Shown: piece after piece, positions 44,566 through 56,060 of the stretch
How positions within the stretch are numbered: the first letter of the stretch is position 1
Layout of the letters: every line of letters starts with the position of its first letter
Origin: Lantana camara
Lineage: Eukaryota > Streptophyta > Magnoliopsida > Lamiales > Verbenaceae
DNA: 64,000 bases
Reading direction: 5' to 3'
NCBI GenBank assembly: GCA_037501455.1
Contig: CM074865.1
Coordinates: 7,141,001 to 7,205,000 of the forward strand
The notes under the pieces: generated by a model
The model's input: only the letters and a program-made list of their open reading frames with translations
What the model was told of the DNA's origin: nothing
The model's database searches: none
Position numbers and translations under genes: made by a program

Positions 44566-45172
44566 TTCCCCCATTTTAGAAAATTACAAGTTAACTTTAA
44601 TTTTTTCATTTTCACAAGGGTTGTCTATATAAATTTTAAATGACAATAACATGATCTGGCAAAATGGTGAGATGAAATTAAGTACAAAAAGAACCATGCC
44701 TCCATTCTTAAAAAAAGAAAGGGAACTACTATAGCTCTATCATGACATAATTGACAAACCAAATAAATAGTGAAGAACCTCAAACATAGAATATTTGTCT
44801 GTGAGTGGACTAATGACCATAATCAATGTATACGCATTTTGCGTAATCATGTTGGAGTTGGTCACAAGGCATAAACCACTTGATGATCAAAGAGTATTGT
44901 TTGTTGATTGGGTACGTGCCAAATTGAGGGATCATGGTTACAGTCACATGATGACAGGCTGAAGGTGAAGATCCTACAAAGAATTCAGGCAGTCGGAATG
45001 GTGGTTGGCCACTTCATTGACAACTTGAATATGGTACCTAAAAATACACCTGCAAAATATCCATCCAAGAAGAATTGTAATAGTTTGGTAGTATGATGAT
45101 GATTATATTTTTGCAGCCAAAAGTGTTTCAGAGTCCTAAAAAAAAACTAATTGATATATTTTATTGCATGCA

Positions 45173-45205
<33 letters not shown>

Positions 45206-46024
45206 TTAGGTAACTAATGCTCTAGTTCTTAACTTTAAAATTGGAAACTATGGAAAATTAGGTAGTAGGAATTCCAGGAAGTGAATGAACATTAAAACTT
45301 ATTTTTTCAAACATAATTCATGGATTGAAGAAGACTAAGAATTTTAAATCGGCAAAAAAGTTTATGTTACATTCTTGAATACCAATCTCTAATTCAATCT
45401 CAAAATTAAAAGTTTTCAAATTACGCTGGAGCACATAAATAGAATATTATGTCGAGGTTTACAATTTGTAAAATAAGAAAATATGGAGCACAACAAATGT
45501 TGGTGGATATATACATTTTCAGACTTTATATGGGGTCAAAAAATTTGCAGTTATAATGTGATGGTGGGAAGATACGTTAGTCTGTTGTAGGGTTGCATAG
45601 ATGAATGTTGTCTCATTGTACATAGGTTAGTCAATTCTGTACTATTAAAATTTTCTTATGTATTTTTCTTTTATGCGGGTAGCATAATATAAGATAATAA
45701 CATCAGTAATAAAAATAAAAAATTAAAAACATAAGTAAACAAGAGAAATAAGAGAGATGTTAGAAATAAGTAGTTAATTTGAGAACCATAAACATGGAGA
45801 AAACAAAAATGCAACGCCGATGTTATATCATCTTGAATATAGATTTGTACTGCTTTGGTTTTGGATGATTAGAATTTTACTCCGGAGTTCACATATCCTT
45901 GAATTCAGTAGCTTACGTTCCTGCAACTCACGCTCCAGAAGCTTGGATTGTTCCGGCGTCATTTTGTTTCTTCAATGTCGCCTTCGGGGATGATGATGGT
46001 AACGATTCCGATGACGGTGATAAG
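44566..46024. other. AT-rich spacer
   Basis: No recognised gene. A 30-base A run lies near 45174-45203. A short stretch at 44900-45100 is less AT-rich and partly open (62 codons from 44908) but matches nothing I know. From about 45840 on it leads into the mTERF pseudogene and may hold decayed 5' codons of it. Confidence 0.45.
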
Positions 46025-47060
46025 CACATTGAAAACATGGTGTCTCGCTGGCCAGGTGTTCTTACGATCAAAATCCAAGATAATCTTCAACCCAAATTGG
46101 ATTTTTTCCAACCGATTGGCATTACGGAGGGATATTTGGTAAAAATCTTGTCGGCCCACCCAAAAAATTTAGAGCGAAGTTTGGATGGCTACATTAGGCC
46201 ATACTATGATAAACTTAAATGCGTAGGAGTGAAAGACGTGCCTAAGGTCCTTAAGATGGCTGCTCGTGCCTTTAATTCTATAGGGCAGAAGATTAACCTA
46301 TTAAAAAATCATGGTCTATCGGAAAAAAAATAGGTTACTTACTTACCGAATGTCCAGGGATTCTCGTGCTCGGTGGCAAAAAAAATTGTTGAACATTTTG
46401 AAAGGGCTTCTGCATAAGGGATTGAAACGAACAACACCAATTTTGTTTTAGCAATTGATGTTTTTGTCAGGTTAACTAAGTCTAAAACAATATTTGACGA
46501 GAAGAAAAGGCCGTTTCAAGGATTTGTTTAATCTAACATTGACTTCAACAGCGCCTTTAGTTAAAAATAAGAACCTTCTTCGAATTCTCAAAACTTCTCC
46601 CTGTGGCATCAAATTATCCATTAGAGATCTCTGCTAATCTTGTCAATCTTGATGGCCTCTCGTCAAGATTCGACTGTGATGATCATTCGATATACTACTT
46701 TTTTAAGGTAGAATATGTCTATTGCGGTAGGCTCTCACGCAAAGAGATGTGTTTGAGGTTGGACGAGTCTGATTCTCAACCTAAGAAAGGTAGAATCCAA
46801 TAGTTCATTTGGTGAAAAGGTGTAAATGTTGTAGAAAGTTGGGTACTATATCAATGTGTAGAGGTTTGGGGTTCCATTTACCCAGGATTTCTTGATTCGT
46901 GGCAAAAGTGCACCGTTTATGATGTTCGAACGTGACGGCTTTAAGCCGATGAGAAGCCTCTTAATATCAGCCTTGGCTGTGGAAAGTTTGAAAAATTGGA
47001 TGAGCTAACTAGAGAACTATTGAGGATAGATGACCTCAAAGGAGAATTCAATGAGCAGTA
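46025..47060 (+). pseudogene. mTERF-family pseudogene
   Basis: Encodes consecutive mTERF helical repeats: MVSRWPGVLTIKIQDNLQPK, LDFFQPIGITEGYLVKIL, HPKNLERSLDGYIRPYYDKL and GVKDVPKVLK, then LLTECPGILVLGGKK, IVEHFERAS, FVLAIDVFVRLTKS and later SANLVNLDGLSSRFD. In intact form such proteins act in mitochondria or plastids on organelle gene expression (family knowledge). Breaks: one A lost from the A-run near 46324, one A gained near 46378, TAA at GCATAAGGG (46415-46420), another TAA near 46526, and later frame breaks. The N-terminal transit peptide is not recognisable. The last weak matches end near 47060. Confidence 0.78.
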
Positions 47061-47278
47061 AAGACCTGATTAGCATTGATGGGGGATTTTGACTTAGATG
47101 ATCTTTTGGATTTTGTCTTAGATCATGCGAAGGTATGGTCTTTTTATTTTGACTTAGATGTCTGATGGATATTTTAAAGCCTACTACTTTTGATTTTGAC
47201 TTAGATGTATGATGGATATTTTATAGCCTATTACTAGGCTACTATAAATGTAAATGATAAAAATAAAATGGTTAAAAA
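47061..47278. other. Short spacer with direct repeat
   Basis: The phrase 'ttttgacttagatg' occurs three times between 47085 and 47210, with 'gatggatattttaaagccta' and 'gatggatattttatagccta' as a direct repeat. No gene. Confidence 0.7.
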
Positions 47279-47287
47279 TAAAATAAA

Positions 47288-48624
47288 GGGTTAATTACAC
47301 CTAGCCCCCATATTAGATGGGGTAATTACAATCCGCCACCATTTTTAGATTAAATTACAGACACCACCCTTCAGGAAATAAGAAATTACATTCAATCCCC
47401 ATTTTCGTTTAAAAGTTGATGACCTCAGCAAATTTTTTAATAAAAACCCGAAAATACCCTTGGTTGACTTTGGTCAAATTTTTTATTACCATGCTACCCT
47501 TGGGGGTTAACTGTAATTAACTATACTAATTATGAGGGTTAAGTGTAATATTTTCTAAAAAGAATTCCAATTGTCATTTTTAGACAAATTATAACATTTA
47601 TAACGACTATATTCCTCTTTCAACTACAATTTATTAATATGAATTAAATATTTATTTTATTATCACTGTTAAGGTAAAATATAAGGATCAAATAGTTTTG
47701 ATTAAATAATAATTAGAAACATAATTAATTGTGGGGACTTTATTATTGAATTTTTTTATTTACTTAGCTTAATAAAAAAAGATATTAATTTAGTTAAATT
47801 ATTTTTTATATAGATATAAATTAATTATTAAATAATAATTAATTATAAATTAAAATTATAAACTTTTGATTTATAATATATGTATTAAAATTTTCATGTA
47901 AATATAAAAATTTTCCTCATAAAGATATATAATTCTTAAAACTTTCAATACTGAACCTTTTTAATTAGATTTGAGTCGGTTTGAGTTAATTTATAATTTT
48001 TTAATTTAGTGAGAACGATTTGCATCTTTGATTGCATAGTACAAATTATAGTTTTTATATTTTAGAATTAGTTCAAATGTCGTTACAGGTAAGTTTCTAT
48101 TATAAAGTACTAAATTCCGTAAAAATACTATTTTAAGTAAATTAAGATAATGTATTAAAAAAAAATAAGACTTATTTAATTTAAAGAAAACATATGTGAG
48201 TTTTACAAATCAAACTAAATATATAAAATCAAATAAAATATGAATGAAGTGTATAATTAATTGTAGTTCAAAGAGGAATATAGTTGTTATAAATTTTGTC
48301 CAAAAATGAAAATTAAGAAATTTTATTAAAAATATTACACTTAACCCTTATATTAGTATATTTAATTACAATTAACCCCCATATTAGTATAGTTAATTAC
48401 AGTTAACCCCAAGGACAACATGGGAATAAAAAATTTGACCAAAGTCAACGAAGGGTATTTTCGGGTTTTCATTAAAAATTTTGCTGACATCAGCAACTTT
48501 TAAACGAAAATGGGGGTTAAATGTAATTTCTTATTTCATGAAGGGTGGTGTCTGTAATTTAATCTAAAAATGGTGGCGGATTGTAATTACCCCATCTAAT
48601 ATGGGGACTAGGTGTAATTAACCC
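47288..48624. mobile_element. Mutator-like non-autonomous element, 1.34 kb
   Basis: Inverted ends of ~370 bp begin GGGTTAATTACACCTAGCCC on the left and, inverted, GGGTTAATTACACCTAGTCC on the right. They are flanked by the exact 9 bp duplication TAAAATAAA (47279-47287 and 48625-48633). The central ~600 bp is very AT-rich and non-coding. The TIRs share tags such as 'gaaaatacccttggttgact' and its inverse. It is a different family from the element at 5517-14016. Confidence 0.9.
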
Positions 48625-48633
48625 TAAAATAAA

Positions 48634-48930
48634 TAAACAATTAAAAAAAGAAGAAAAGAATAGGATAAAATAAATAAAGAAATAAAAATTTAGAGTCCAA
48701 AAGACATCCAAAAAGATTACTTAATATAATACTATAGACAATAATATATTTTACTCTGTCATGTCTTCCCAAAATCAAATAATTAATGCTCTCATTTGTC
48801 TCATTTCACTCTTTTCTTTCTTTTGTTTTTATCTCTTCCAGACTCTATGAAAAAACTTTATGGATTAGAGTTCTGTCATCTTGCGTATTGTTTATATTCT
48901 ATAAATATTCTTACATACTACCAAACTTCG
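48634..48930. other. AT-rich spacer
   Basis: AT-rich DNA with a T/C-rich patch at 48786-48850. An open 83-codon frame over it runs into the transposase remnant. No independent gene is supported. Confidence 0.4.
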
Positions 48931-49313
48931 GCCTACCTTTCAACTACCCCTACCTCCGCACAAGTTTTCACCCACCGGTCGTTAATAATGTTGTGGACAG
49001 AAATAGGATACATTCGTCCTCTCCCATCAAAATTTGATAGAAAAGCTGAAAGATCAAAAAGGGCTAGGAGAATGGACTATGATGAGCAACAAGTCATCAA
49101 AAATATAAAAGAGAAGAAAAAGGCCACTACAAGGCAGAAATGGAAAGAGCATTGCAAGTTCTGTGGTGGATAAAGTCACAATCAGAGGAGTAGTGAATTG
49201 AAAAAACATGATGATCTCATTCAAGCCCCTATTGTGGATTCACAAAGTAGCCAAGTTGTAGATGTTGGTGGTTCGCAAAGCCAAACAGTACAACCAACCC
49301 TTAAAATGACTGT
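48931..49313 (+). pseudogene. Mutator transposase C-terminal remnant
   Basis: In the frame open to 49173, IGYIRPLPSKFDRKAERSKR-ARRMD resembles the proline-rich linker near the end of plant MuDR/MULE transposases. KWKEHCKFCGG, a stop, then SHNQRSS follow, which looks like the end of the CxxC-GH-C knuckle with the last cysteine lost. The tail has repeated SQS/GGSQSQ words (QSSQVVDVGGSQSQTVQP), also common there. The catalytic domain is absent. It lies 0.3 kb from the Mutator-like element at 47288-48624 but outside its TIRs. Confidence 0.6.
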
Positions 49314-49600
49314 AAGTGCCTTTATATGATTTTTAATTATGTTTTTATGCGTTTATAGATGCAATAATAGTAATCATATGTATTAATTGTGCCGACCAGA
49401 ACAAGAACTTTCAGTCTGCTAAGGACTGCACGAGGTGAGAGTGGATGCACAAGTGATAGTGTACCATTGCTTCAGAGGGCTAAAAGACAATACCTAATAA
49501 TACCAAATTTGAGGGCTGCTATTTATGCTACTATACAAACTATGGATACAAGGAAGAAGGGGAAAAAAATGTCAGATTTGTAGATGAGTAGCCAATATCA
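49314..49600. other. Unassigned sequence
   Basis: Partly open in one frame (49389-49583) and possibly a further tail of the transposase remnant. No recognisable domain. Confidence 0.35.
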
Positions 49601-49602
49601 AG

Positions 49603-49740
49603 GTCAAATTTGTATGGTGTACATTTTGGTTGGTATGGTGTATGTTTTGGGTGGACTGATGTATGTTTTGGTTTGTATGGTGTACATTTTTTGGATGCTT
49701 TACAATATACATGTCTCTTTGGGTTGGTATGGTGCTTGCA
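49603..49740 (+). repeat. Short minisatellite (~20 bp unit)
   Basis: About five diverged copies of 'tggtatggtgtacattttgg', the last with gtatgttttgggtgg-type variants, between 49610 and 49695. A looser copy lies near 49728. Confidence 0.75.
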
Positions 49741-49935
49741 GATTGTCAAGATAGGATCTCAATGAGGATGTATATAGATGATTTGTGCTTTCACCGTGTA
49801 ATTATAAACAGTGTATGCAAATAATTTAGAATGGTAATGTAAAATGCACATTTATTGGCTAATATTGTACTACATTGATTGAAAATTAAATAGCTTACAA
49901 AACTTACATCCGAAATATCATTCAAAGACTACAAA
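49741..49935. other. Spacer
   Basis: AT-rich DNA between the minisatellite and the GRF pseudogene; may include the 3' flank of the latter. Confidence 0.4.
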
Positions 49936-50280
49936 ATATATTGATATTCAATGTCATTTGATCCCCAAAGACAAAGGGGATCCAAGAAATGACTAACACA
50001 AGTGCTAATATATTTTTTGCCCTCTTCACCCTTTTCAAATTAGCCTCCAACTTATTGATTTTGGCTTCCCAGTTGTTCAATTTTCTGAGAAGTCTAGGAA
50101 TAATTGCTTTTGCTCGAGGGCCCATGTCCCCGTCGATCCACTGCTAAAAAGGAAAACCACCAACCGAGCATGTTGCGAACCTTCTTTCAAGTTGTTATCC
50201 TTCCATGACGTCACCATGCGCGATCGATGTCCACAATCACAAATCATACTATAGCCACCATTAGAAGAGGAAGAATCCAT
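49936..50280 (-). pseudogene. GRF-type zinc-finger protein pseudogene
   Basis: On the minus strand it starts MDSSSSNGGYSMICDCGHRS with a serine-rich head and the first CxCG of a GRF zinc finger, then MVTSWKDNNLKEG. A frame change near 50190 is needed to reach FATC. An in-frame TAG interrupts before QWIDGDMGPRAKAIIPRLLR, followed by a heptad-like region (KLNNWEAKINKLEANLKRVK) and a hydrophobic end (ILALVLVISWIPFVFG). This order (GRF finger, coiled coil, C-terminal membrane-like helix) is that of a large plant family often found beside Mutator elements. The two breaks make it non-functional. Confidence 0.68.
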
Positions 50281-50705
50281 AGTTTAAAAAAAATTGCTAT
50301 AAAATTAGGGTAATGAGGAAAGCATGTATGTTAGGTAGATATAGAGCCAATTTCTGCAAAAAAATAAGTTGATGAACAATGTTTTTTCCACCAAAATGCA
50401 CTTTAACGGCTAAAGTGAGACTTCCCTCAATTATTTGACGGAAGTCATTAAAATGATGAAAAAAAATGAAAAAATACCGTGGGACTAAAAAAATCACTTT
50501 TAAAAATCATGAGTCCAAATAAAAATGATTAAGTTCAAATTTAGTTCAACTATATATTGATCCACATCTTGTTTCGAACTTAAATTTATCAAATTCCTCA
50601 AATCTTGGCCGACTTGCCTCATTTGAGGACCGCTCCAATTTGTATGACCGACTCAATTTGTATATATTCATACCAAGGAATAGTAAGGGAGTGTTAGTCA
50701 TGGTA
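50281..50705. other. Spacer before the Tat element
   Basis: AT-rich DNA without a recognised gene; probably upstream flank of the GRF pseudogene. It ends with GATTA, the target duplication of the next element. Confidence 0.5.
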
Positions 50706-50710
50706 GATTA

Positions 50711-51558
50711 TGATGGTGCAGGGAATCGGACTTCCAATAATGCAACAACACTTAAATATTTGTATGGAAAGGTAAAGACCATCACAGGCGTGAGTGCCTC
50801 AGGATCTGGGTTTCCTCTTGAGCGTGGGTTCTTCCAGCTAGGATAACACCAAGGATGCAAGATGTAATGGTGATGCTACTGTGGTGAGAATAAAATGAAG
50901 CTTGAGAAGATAAAGGAAAATGCCCAGAACACTGTATGCAGAATGTATGCAGAGGATGACTTGGGGGAGAAAGCATGTGTTCTCCCCTATTTATATGTTA
51001 GGGGTGAGGGTAAATGGGTAAATTGACCGTGTGGTCCCAAACCTGTGTTGCCCTAACACGTGGCAGCCCTTGAAGGTATGAGAATGGCGTTTCTGAAAAG
51101 GAGGCGGTGTGTCAAGTGCAAGGTGCGCACTACCTTTGTGTCAGAGGTTGTTGGCGAGGGTCGCGTGAGAGGAAGGCCCAAGATTCTCTTTGCTAAGGTT
51201 CGGATCCATCGCAGTGGGGTAGGATCATGCACGAGCGCTGGTGATGCTCGAAGAGTGTACGGATGGGCCCCCCGCGGTAGATGACCCTTGAGCGCCAAAA
51301 TCCCGAGCACCCAGAATGGGGCCCTCGTGTGGGTGCTTCCCTGAGAAGGGTGACCCTGAGGGTCGGGACTCGAGCATCAAGTCATTCAGCTTGAACCCTT
51401 TATCTGAATGGTTGGTCGAGGCTCATAGGCCGGTACTGGTAAGCAAGGGAGTAGGCTGGGATAACACGCGAGCCCATCAGTGCGAGCGTCCAGTTCCTCT
51501 ATCTCCATGTGTTGACACGTGGACGGCTCTGATTCGAACGTAGTTTTATGTCTCATCA
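50711..51558 (-). repeat. Left (3') LTR of the Tat element
   Basis: Starts TGATGGTGCAGGGAATCGG, ends TTTATGTCTCATCA. Same length as the right LTR. Confidence 0.95.
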
Positions 51559-51572
51559 TTTTGCCCCCCAAA
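51559..51572 (-). other. Polypurine tract of the Tat element
   Basis: On the minus strand TTTGGGGGGCAAAA directly precedes the 3' LTR start TGATGAGAC. Confidence 0.75.
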
Positions 51573-51861
51573 TTCTGTAGTATCGCTCGAGCGTACTGTA
51601 GAATTTTTAAAAAGAATGGAACCTTGAGTTTTGAATTATCCGAGGGTCAAGCCTCAACAAGGGAGGTGACCGCTTGGCTTCCGTAACGGGTACAGTCTGA
51701 CATTGCATTAAATGGTGTCATGTCCGCATTTAATGCTGAGTGGGAACGTGGGCGCGTGTACCCCGGGAGGCGTGAGGCGGTTACCAAAATTGGGAGTCTC
51801 CCAAGGCGGGAAATGATTGCGTTTTCAAATCCCCAACCCTAATCAATGTAAATTTCTCCCC

Positions 51862-51869
51862 TATAAATA
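51862..51869 (+). promoter_or_regulatory. TATA box of the antisense gene
   Basis: TATAAATA in ccctataaatagggttcc lies 0.3 kb inside the 3' LTR on the plus strand and ~260 bp before the antisense ATG. The following C/A-rich leader (cttttcacgcattcaacttc) looks like a plant transcription start. Confidence 0.6.
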
Positions 51870-52127
51870 GGGTTCCAGAAGGCCCTTTTTCCTTTTCACG
51901 CATTCAACTTCCCCCAAGCATTATACGCAACAAGAAATCTCTGCAATTTTTTCAGATCCCGACGAGTTTATGTTCTTCAATCTTTAGTTATTTTCTGTAC
52001 TAACTTTAGATCTAGGTTGAGAGAGTGAAACTTTTGAGTGTAGAAATCCCCTTTTGTTGTGGAGATTTGAGACTTCCTTCTCCATTTTCTACGATATGCT
52101 ACGTTTTCAAAGAATCACAGAGCAGGC

Positions 52128-55005
52128 ATGGCCAGATTCCCAGTGGATGATTATGTGAGGGAGATTGATAAGATGTCAGTGGGGAGCTCTTCCCCTCATG
52201 GCAATGTACCGACAGCTGTTCCCCTGGCTAGGGCGTCCCCAGGTGAGGGGATTCCCATGGCGGTTCCGGTGGCCCAGGCTCCGGCTGATGCCAGGGATGA
52301 AGAGGTGGATACCGCTGTTCAAGGAATGAACGAGCGTGCTCCTGGAGGGGTAAATGATCTCTTTGAAGAGATGCACAACGTGATGGAAATGCAGAGGCAG
52401 GGAGAGAGAGTATTCCCGGTGTTGAATAGTGCCGTGAGACCTCAAGATCACAGGATCACAGTGGCTGTGATGGCTCCCGAGGGTGATGCAGGGCCATCCG
52501 GTCGTCAATTTGAGGCTGAACCCTCCAGAAGGCGCCAAAGGAAAGGAAAGGAACCTGCCACTCGAGTGAGGCAAGATAATCGTCACCAAACCGATAGATC
52601 TCCGGATGAGATTGAGAGCATTTTGACGCTCGACGATTTGGAGGAGTTGAAGGCGAAAGCTTATTGGGATGAGGCAGTATTTCCCATGTGACTTCCTGAG
52701 GAAGGAGAGAGGGCCAACCGACTGCCTCCTGGGATGATGACGGTCTACTGGGACGCGGTTCTGGCAGGGGGCTTGAGGTTTCCCATCCCGCCCGTCGTTG
52801 CCACCATCTATCACCACCTGAGGCTTTGCCTTTCACAAATTCTGCCCAACGACATAGCTCTAATCAACACTTTCGTGATTATGATGGCTGCCCTAGGCCA
52901 CGAACCCTCGACCGTCAATTTTGACAGCTTGATACAGGTGGCCCGCTCAACACGCTCGTCCCCTACGGATGGATTCTATTATGCCCAAGCCAAATCAGGC
53001 TTTAAGATGATAGACTCTCCATCTACTTCCTATGGCGAGCATTGGAAAGAGAAGTACTTTTTCGTGGGGGCTCTAGGGGGGATTTTTGGGGTTCACCGCC
53101 AGTGGTTGATACATGGTGAGGGGCCCTTGATTAGGGAAAGGGTGAGGAATAAGGCTTTCGAGGATTGGGCGAAGGGGTTAGCCCTCGTAATGAGGTGTGA
53201 GAAGAAGTGGATCAAGGCTGAGGTCTTGATGAAAGACGAGGGAGTGCTGTTTCGTTACGGCTTGTCTTGCCCCCCAGATATGATACTCAACCCTCCAGCC
53301 GACATCATGGCCCTCGACGGTTAGATTCTAGGAACTAACTGCTCTAACTTTTAGAATAGTCTCCTAACTTGGTGTGATTGTTATACTTTTGTATCTGTGA
53401 TCCAAACAACCAATCTTTGACGCTCGTTTCTTTCTCCTTACTTGTAGGTGTCCGAATACTCTCTCTAGGTATGAATGCCGAGGCTCTTTCTCGTATGTTG
53501 GGAGCGCAGGGAACCGGTGCTAACCCTCAGCAACAACAGCGTCAGCAGCAGGAACGACCCCCAAATGCTCTGAGGGGCAGAGGAACCCGACGAAGGCAAG
53601 GACGAGGCAACGGGGGCAGGGGTGCTGGAAACGAGGCTCCAGCCGCCGGCCTCGTCGAGGATCTTACAGTAGGTGGCGCTCGGGAAGCTACTCCGCCTCC
53701 AGCTGCCCCCGAGGGGCCTATAGCGCTCAGCTCCAGCACTTCCCACAATCGATCAGGGGAGGTAGCCTGCTTCCATGACGCGATTAGGGCCGAGCGACAA
53801 GGAAAAAGAAAGAGGATGCCGGACTCTATCCCAATCTCCGGCAAAGGAAAGGTGGTGGTTGTAGGCCACCGGGGTGAGGGTAGCGATACTTCTTCCTCTG
53901 AGGACGAGGATTTCTGGAAGATAGGCTGTCGGGAAGACGCCCGGTACAAGCGCCAAAGGAAGGATGGTCCCGTCTTACTGAAAAAGAGCGCATTCTCTGT
54001 CAACATGGTCTCCGACATCGTCGGAAAGCTCCAGTTCTCCGCTGATCACGATAAATTAAACGAGCATGATGCCGCTCGGGTCGCGGATGACGCTTGCCAC
54101 GCACTCCTAACGGTTAGCCCTTAATTTCCTTTGTAAGATTCCCCCTTTTTCCATCTCTACTCTGATAGTGACTCTCGCTTATGGCTTCCCGGGAAGTAAT
54201 CCCGAGGCTGAAGAATTTGTAAGGCCGAGCGCAGGCCTACTCCGAGCATAAGGCCAAGTACAAGAAGTTGCTGCGCATCTCGGACCCAGGCCAATTGCAA
54301 GAGGATTACAATAATGTCAGCGCCCAACTGACCTCCGCCAATCTTGATAAAGACCGGTTAAGGAAGGATCTGAAGAAGTCCGATGAAGCTTATCTGGTCC
54401 TTGACGAGCGTCATAGGAAACTGAAGGAGGAGCGGGACCAGCTGAGGGTGCAGACTAGAGAGATGGGTGAGCAGCTGGCGGAGAGCACTCGCCAAAATGA
54501 GGAGACGAAGAAGGCCCTCGCTGATTTGCAAGGCAAAGTACAGGGCTTGGAGGCGAGGGTATCCTGGGAGGCAGTGATGAAGTTCGTGCGCTCCAAGGCT
54601 TTTGTGTTCGCAGCCAACGCCCAGTGCTTCGACAATGCTCGGCGTTTCTTCCATAAAGCTATCGGGCAAATGGTGAAGCTAGGCTTGGCTCCGAAGAGCG
54701 CTCGAACCGACGCGCGCCTGCGTATGGACCTGGATGAGAACTGCGAGCGCATGGTCCAAGACGAGGATCCCATTGAGAGTTTGGCAGAGCCAGAGTACTA
54801 GGAGTTGGTGCAAACGCTCCAACGGGAGTTCGTAGCTGCCAATACTCTAGGTCCCGAGCCCATCCGGATAGAGGATGAGGACACCTTCATGGATGCAGCG
54901 GATGTTGAGGAACCAGGCGAGGCTCAAACTTCCGACGCCAACGTGTTGGCCCCCGTTCCTCTTGCGACTGCCCCTCCAGAGCCTGATTCTCAAGCCCAGG
55001 GATGA
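52128..55005 (+). pseudogene. Spliced antisense gene of the Tat element (Transposase_28-type)
   Basis: Exon 1 (52128-53319) starts MARFPVDDYVREIDKMS. Its second half (LPPGMMTVYWDAVLAGGLRF, LPNDIALINTFVIMMAALG, GFYYAQAKSGFK, HWKEKYFFV) matches the Pfam family named 'putative gypsy type transposon'. An intron with donor G|GTTAG and acceptor cttgtag (53320-53447) joins in frame to exon 2 (VRILSLGMNAEALSRML..., rich in Q, R and G, with an acidic patch), which ends near 54112. A third exon (~54181-55005) is a long coiled coil (QLQEDYNN...KDLKKSDEAYLVLDERHRKL...LADLQGKVQGLEARVSWEAV) and an acidic tail. Stops at 52689 (TGA), 54220 (TAA) and 54799 (TAG) break it. The second acceptor is unresolved. 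Function of this family is unknown. Confidence 0.72.
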
Positions 55006-56060
55006 TCTCCTGGTGGTTGATCCCTTCCCTTGCTGTTTTAAATCCCTTGTCATATTTATGAACAATTAGCGTCTGTACTTAATCTGCCAATTGTTTTTCT
55101 GAACATTTTGGATTCCTTTTATGCTCCTTTCCATATATATTCGAACTCTTCTTTTACTGCTTGAATATTTGAATACTTTCTCTTATATTTTTGAATGATG
55201 AATGATGTTGTTTCATTACGCTCGCCGTTCTTATATTGGTCTCTCTCGTTTGAGCATTTGCGATGGGCGCGTGTGTGCACGAGGGCGTTCTCTTTGAGGG
55301 TGCCCCGGCATTCGTCACAATGCGCTGCCAACTTAAGGTTTGGCCGCGTCGAGCGATTTGAGGGGCGCAAGTACAGGCGCGAGGGTGTTTTCCCTGGGTG
55401 TTCCCTGGCCGTATTCGTAATGAGGCTCGAATTTGAACTTAGGAAACCTCTGGGGATTTGCCTAAGTATTGGCCCAATAATGTGCACCCTCGTCTCGAAC
55501 GCTCCCTTGGGTTGTATATACTTTAGAAATCAATAGTAGGATTTGCTAAGTATGGGATTAAAGTGAGCGTAACCGTGGGGTTAGCGTCATTTCGAGAGAC
55601 GTATGAGAGGATTGATACAGGGTCCACTACTCGACGATCGCACTTTTACTCGGGAAGTTGAGGGTCATCGGGGTTTTTACGAGCACGAGCTGGAGTGGCG
55701 AGCACTCAGCTGGCGTACATTAAGCATTTTGCTCCCCGTTGTTTGACACGCTCATTATTAGAGCTTTATACTCTTAGGAATTTGTCAGACTATTTCGTGG
55801 GGAGGGTCCTCAAAACCCCGATAGCGTTGCTTCGAAATGATTGGGGTATTACCTAGGCCGCTCGTCGTGGGGGGATGTTCGACACGGAACAGGCCTTCTG
55901 TTGCCTGAATCACTAATTAATAAGAGAGCAAATAAATGACATAATCAAAGGATCAAATACTTACTGTTATACTTGGAATTTTCAAAATGAATACAATATG
56001 CTTTCTGTCAAAAGAAAGTACCCCATGCCGCGCACGGACAATTACAAAAATAACTGACAT
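55006..56060. other. Spacer between antisense gene and pol inside the Tat element
   Basis: Non-coding; probably the 3' end of the antisense transcript (AATTAGCG...TTTTGAACA region, T-rich to ~55190) followed by about 0.8 kb of GC-richer sequence with no ORF of note up to the end of pol. Both transcripts would converge here. Confidence 0.5.
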
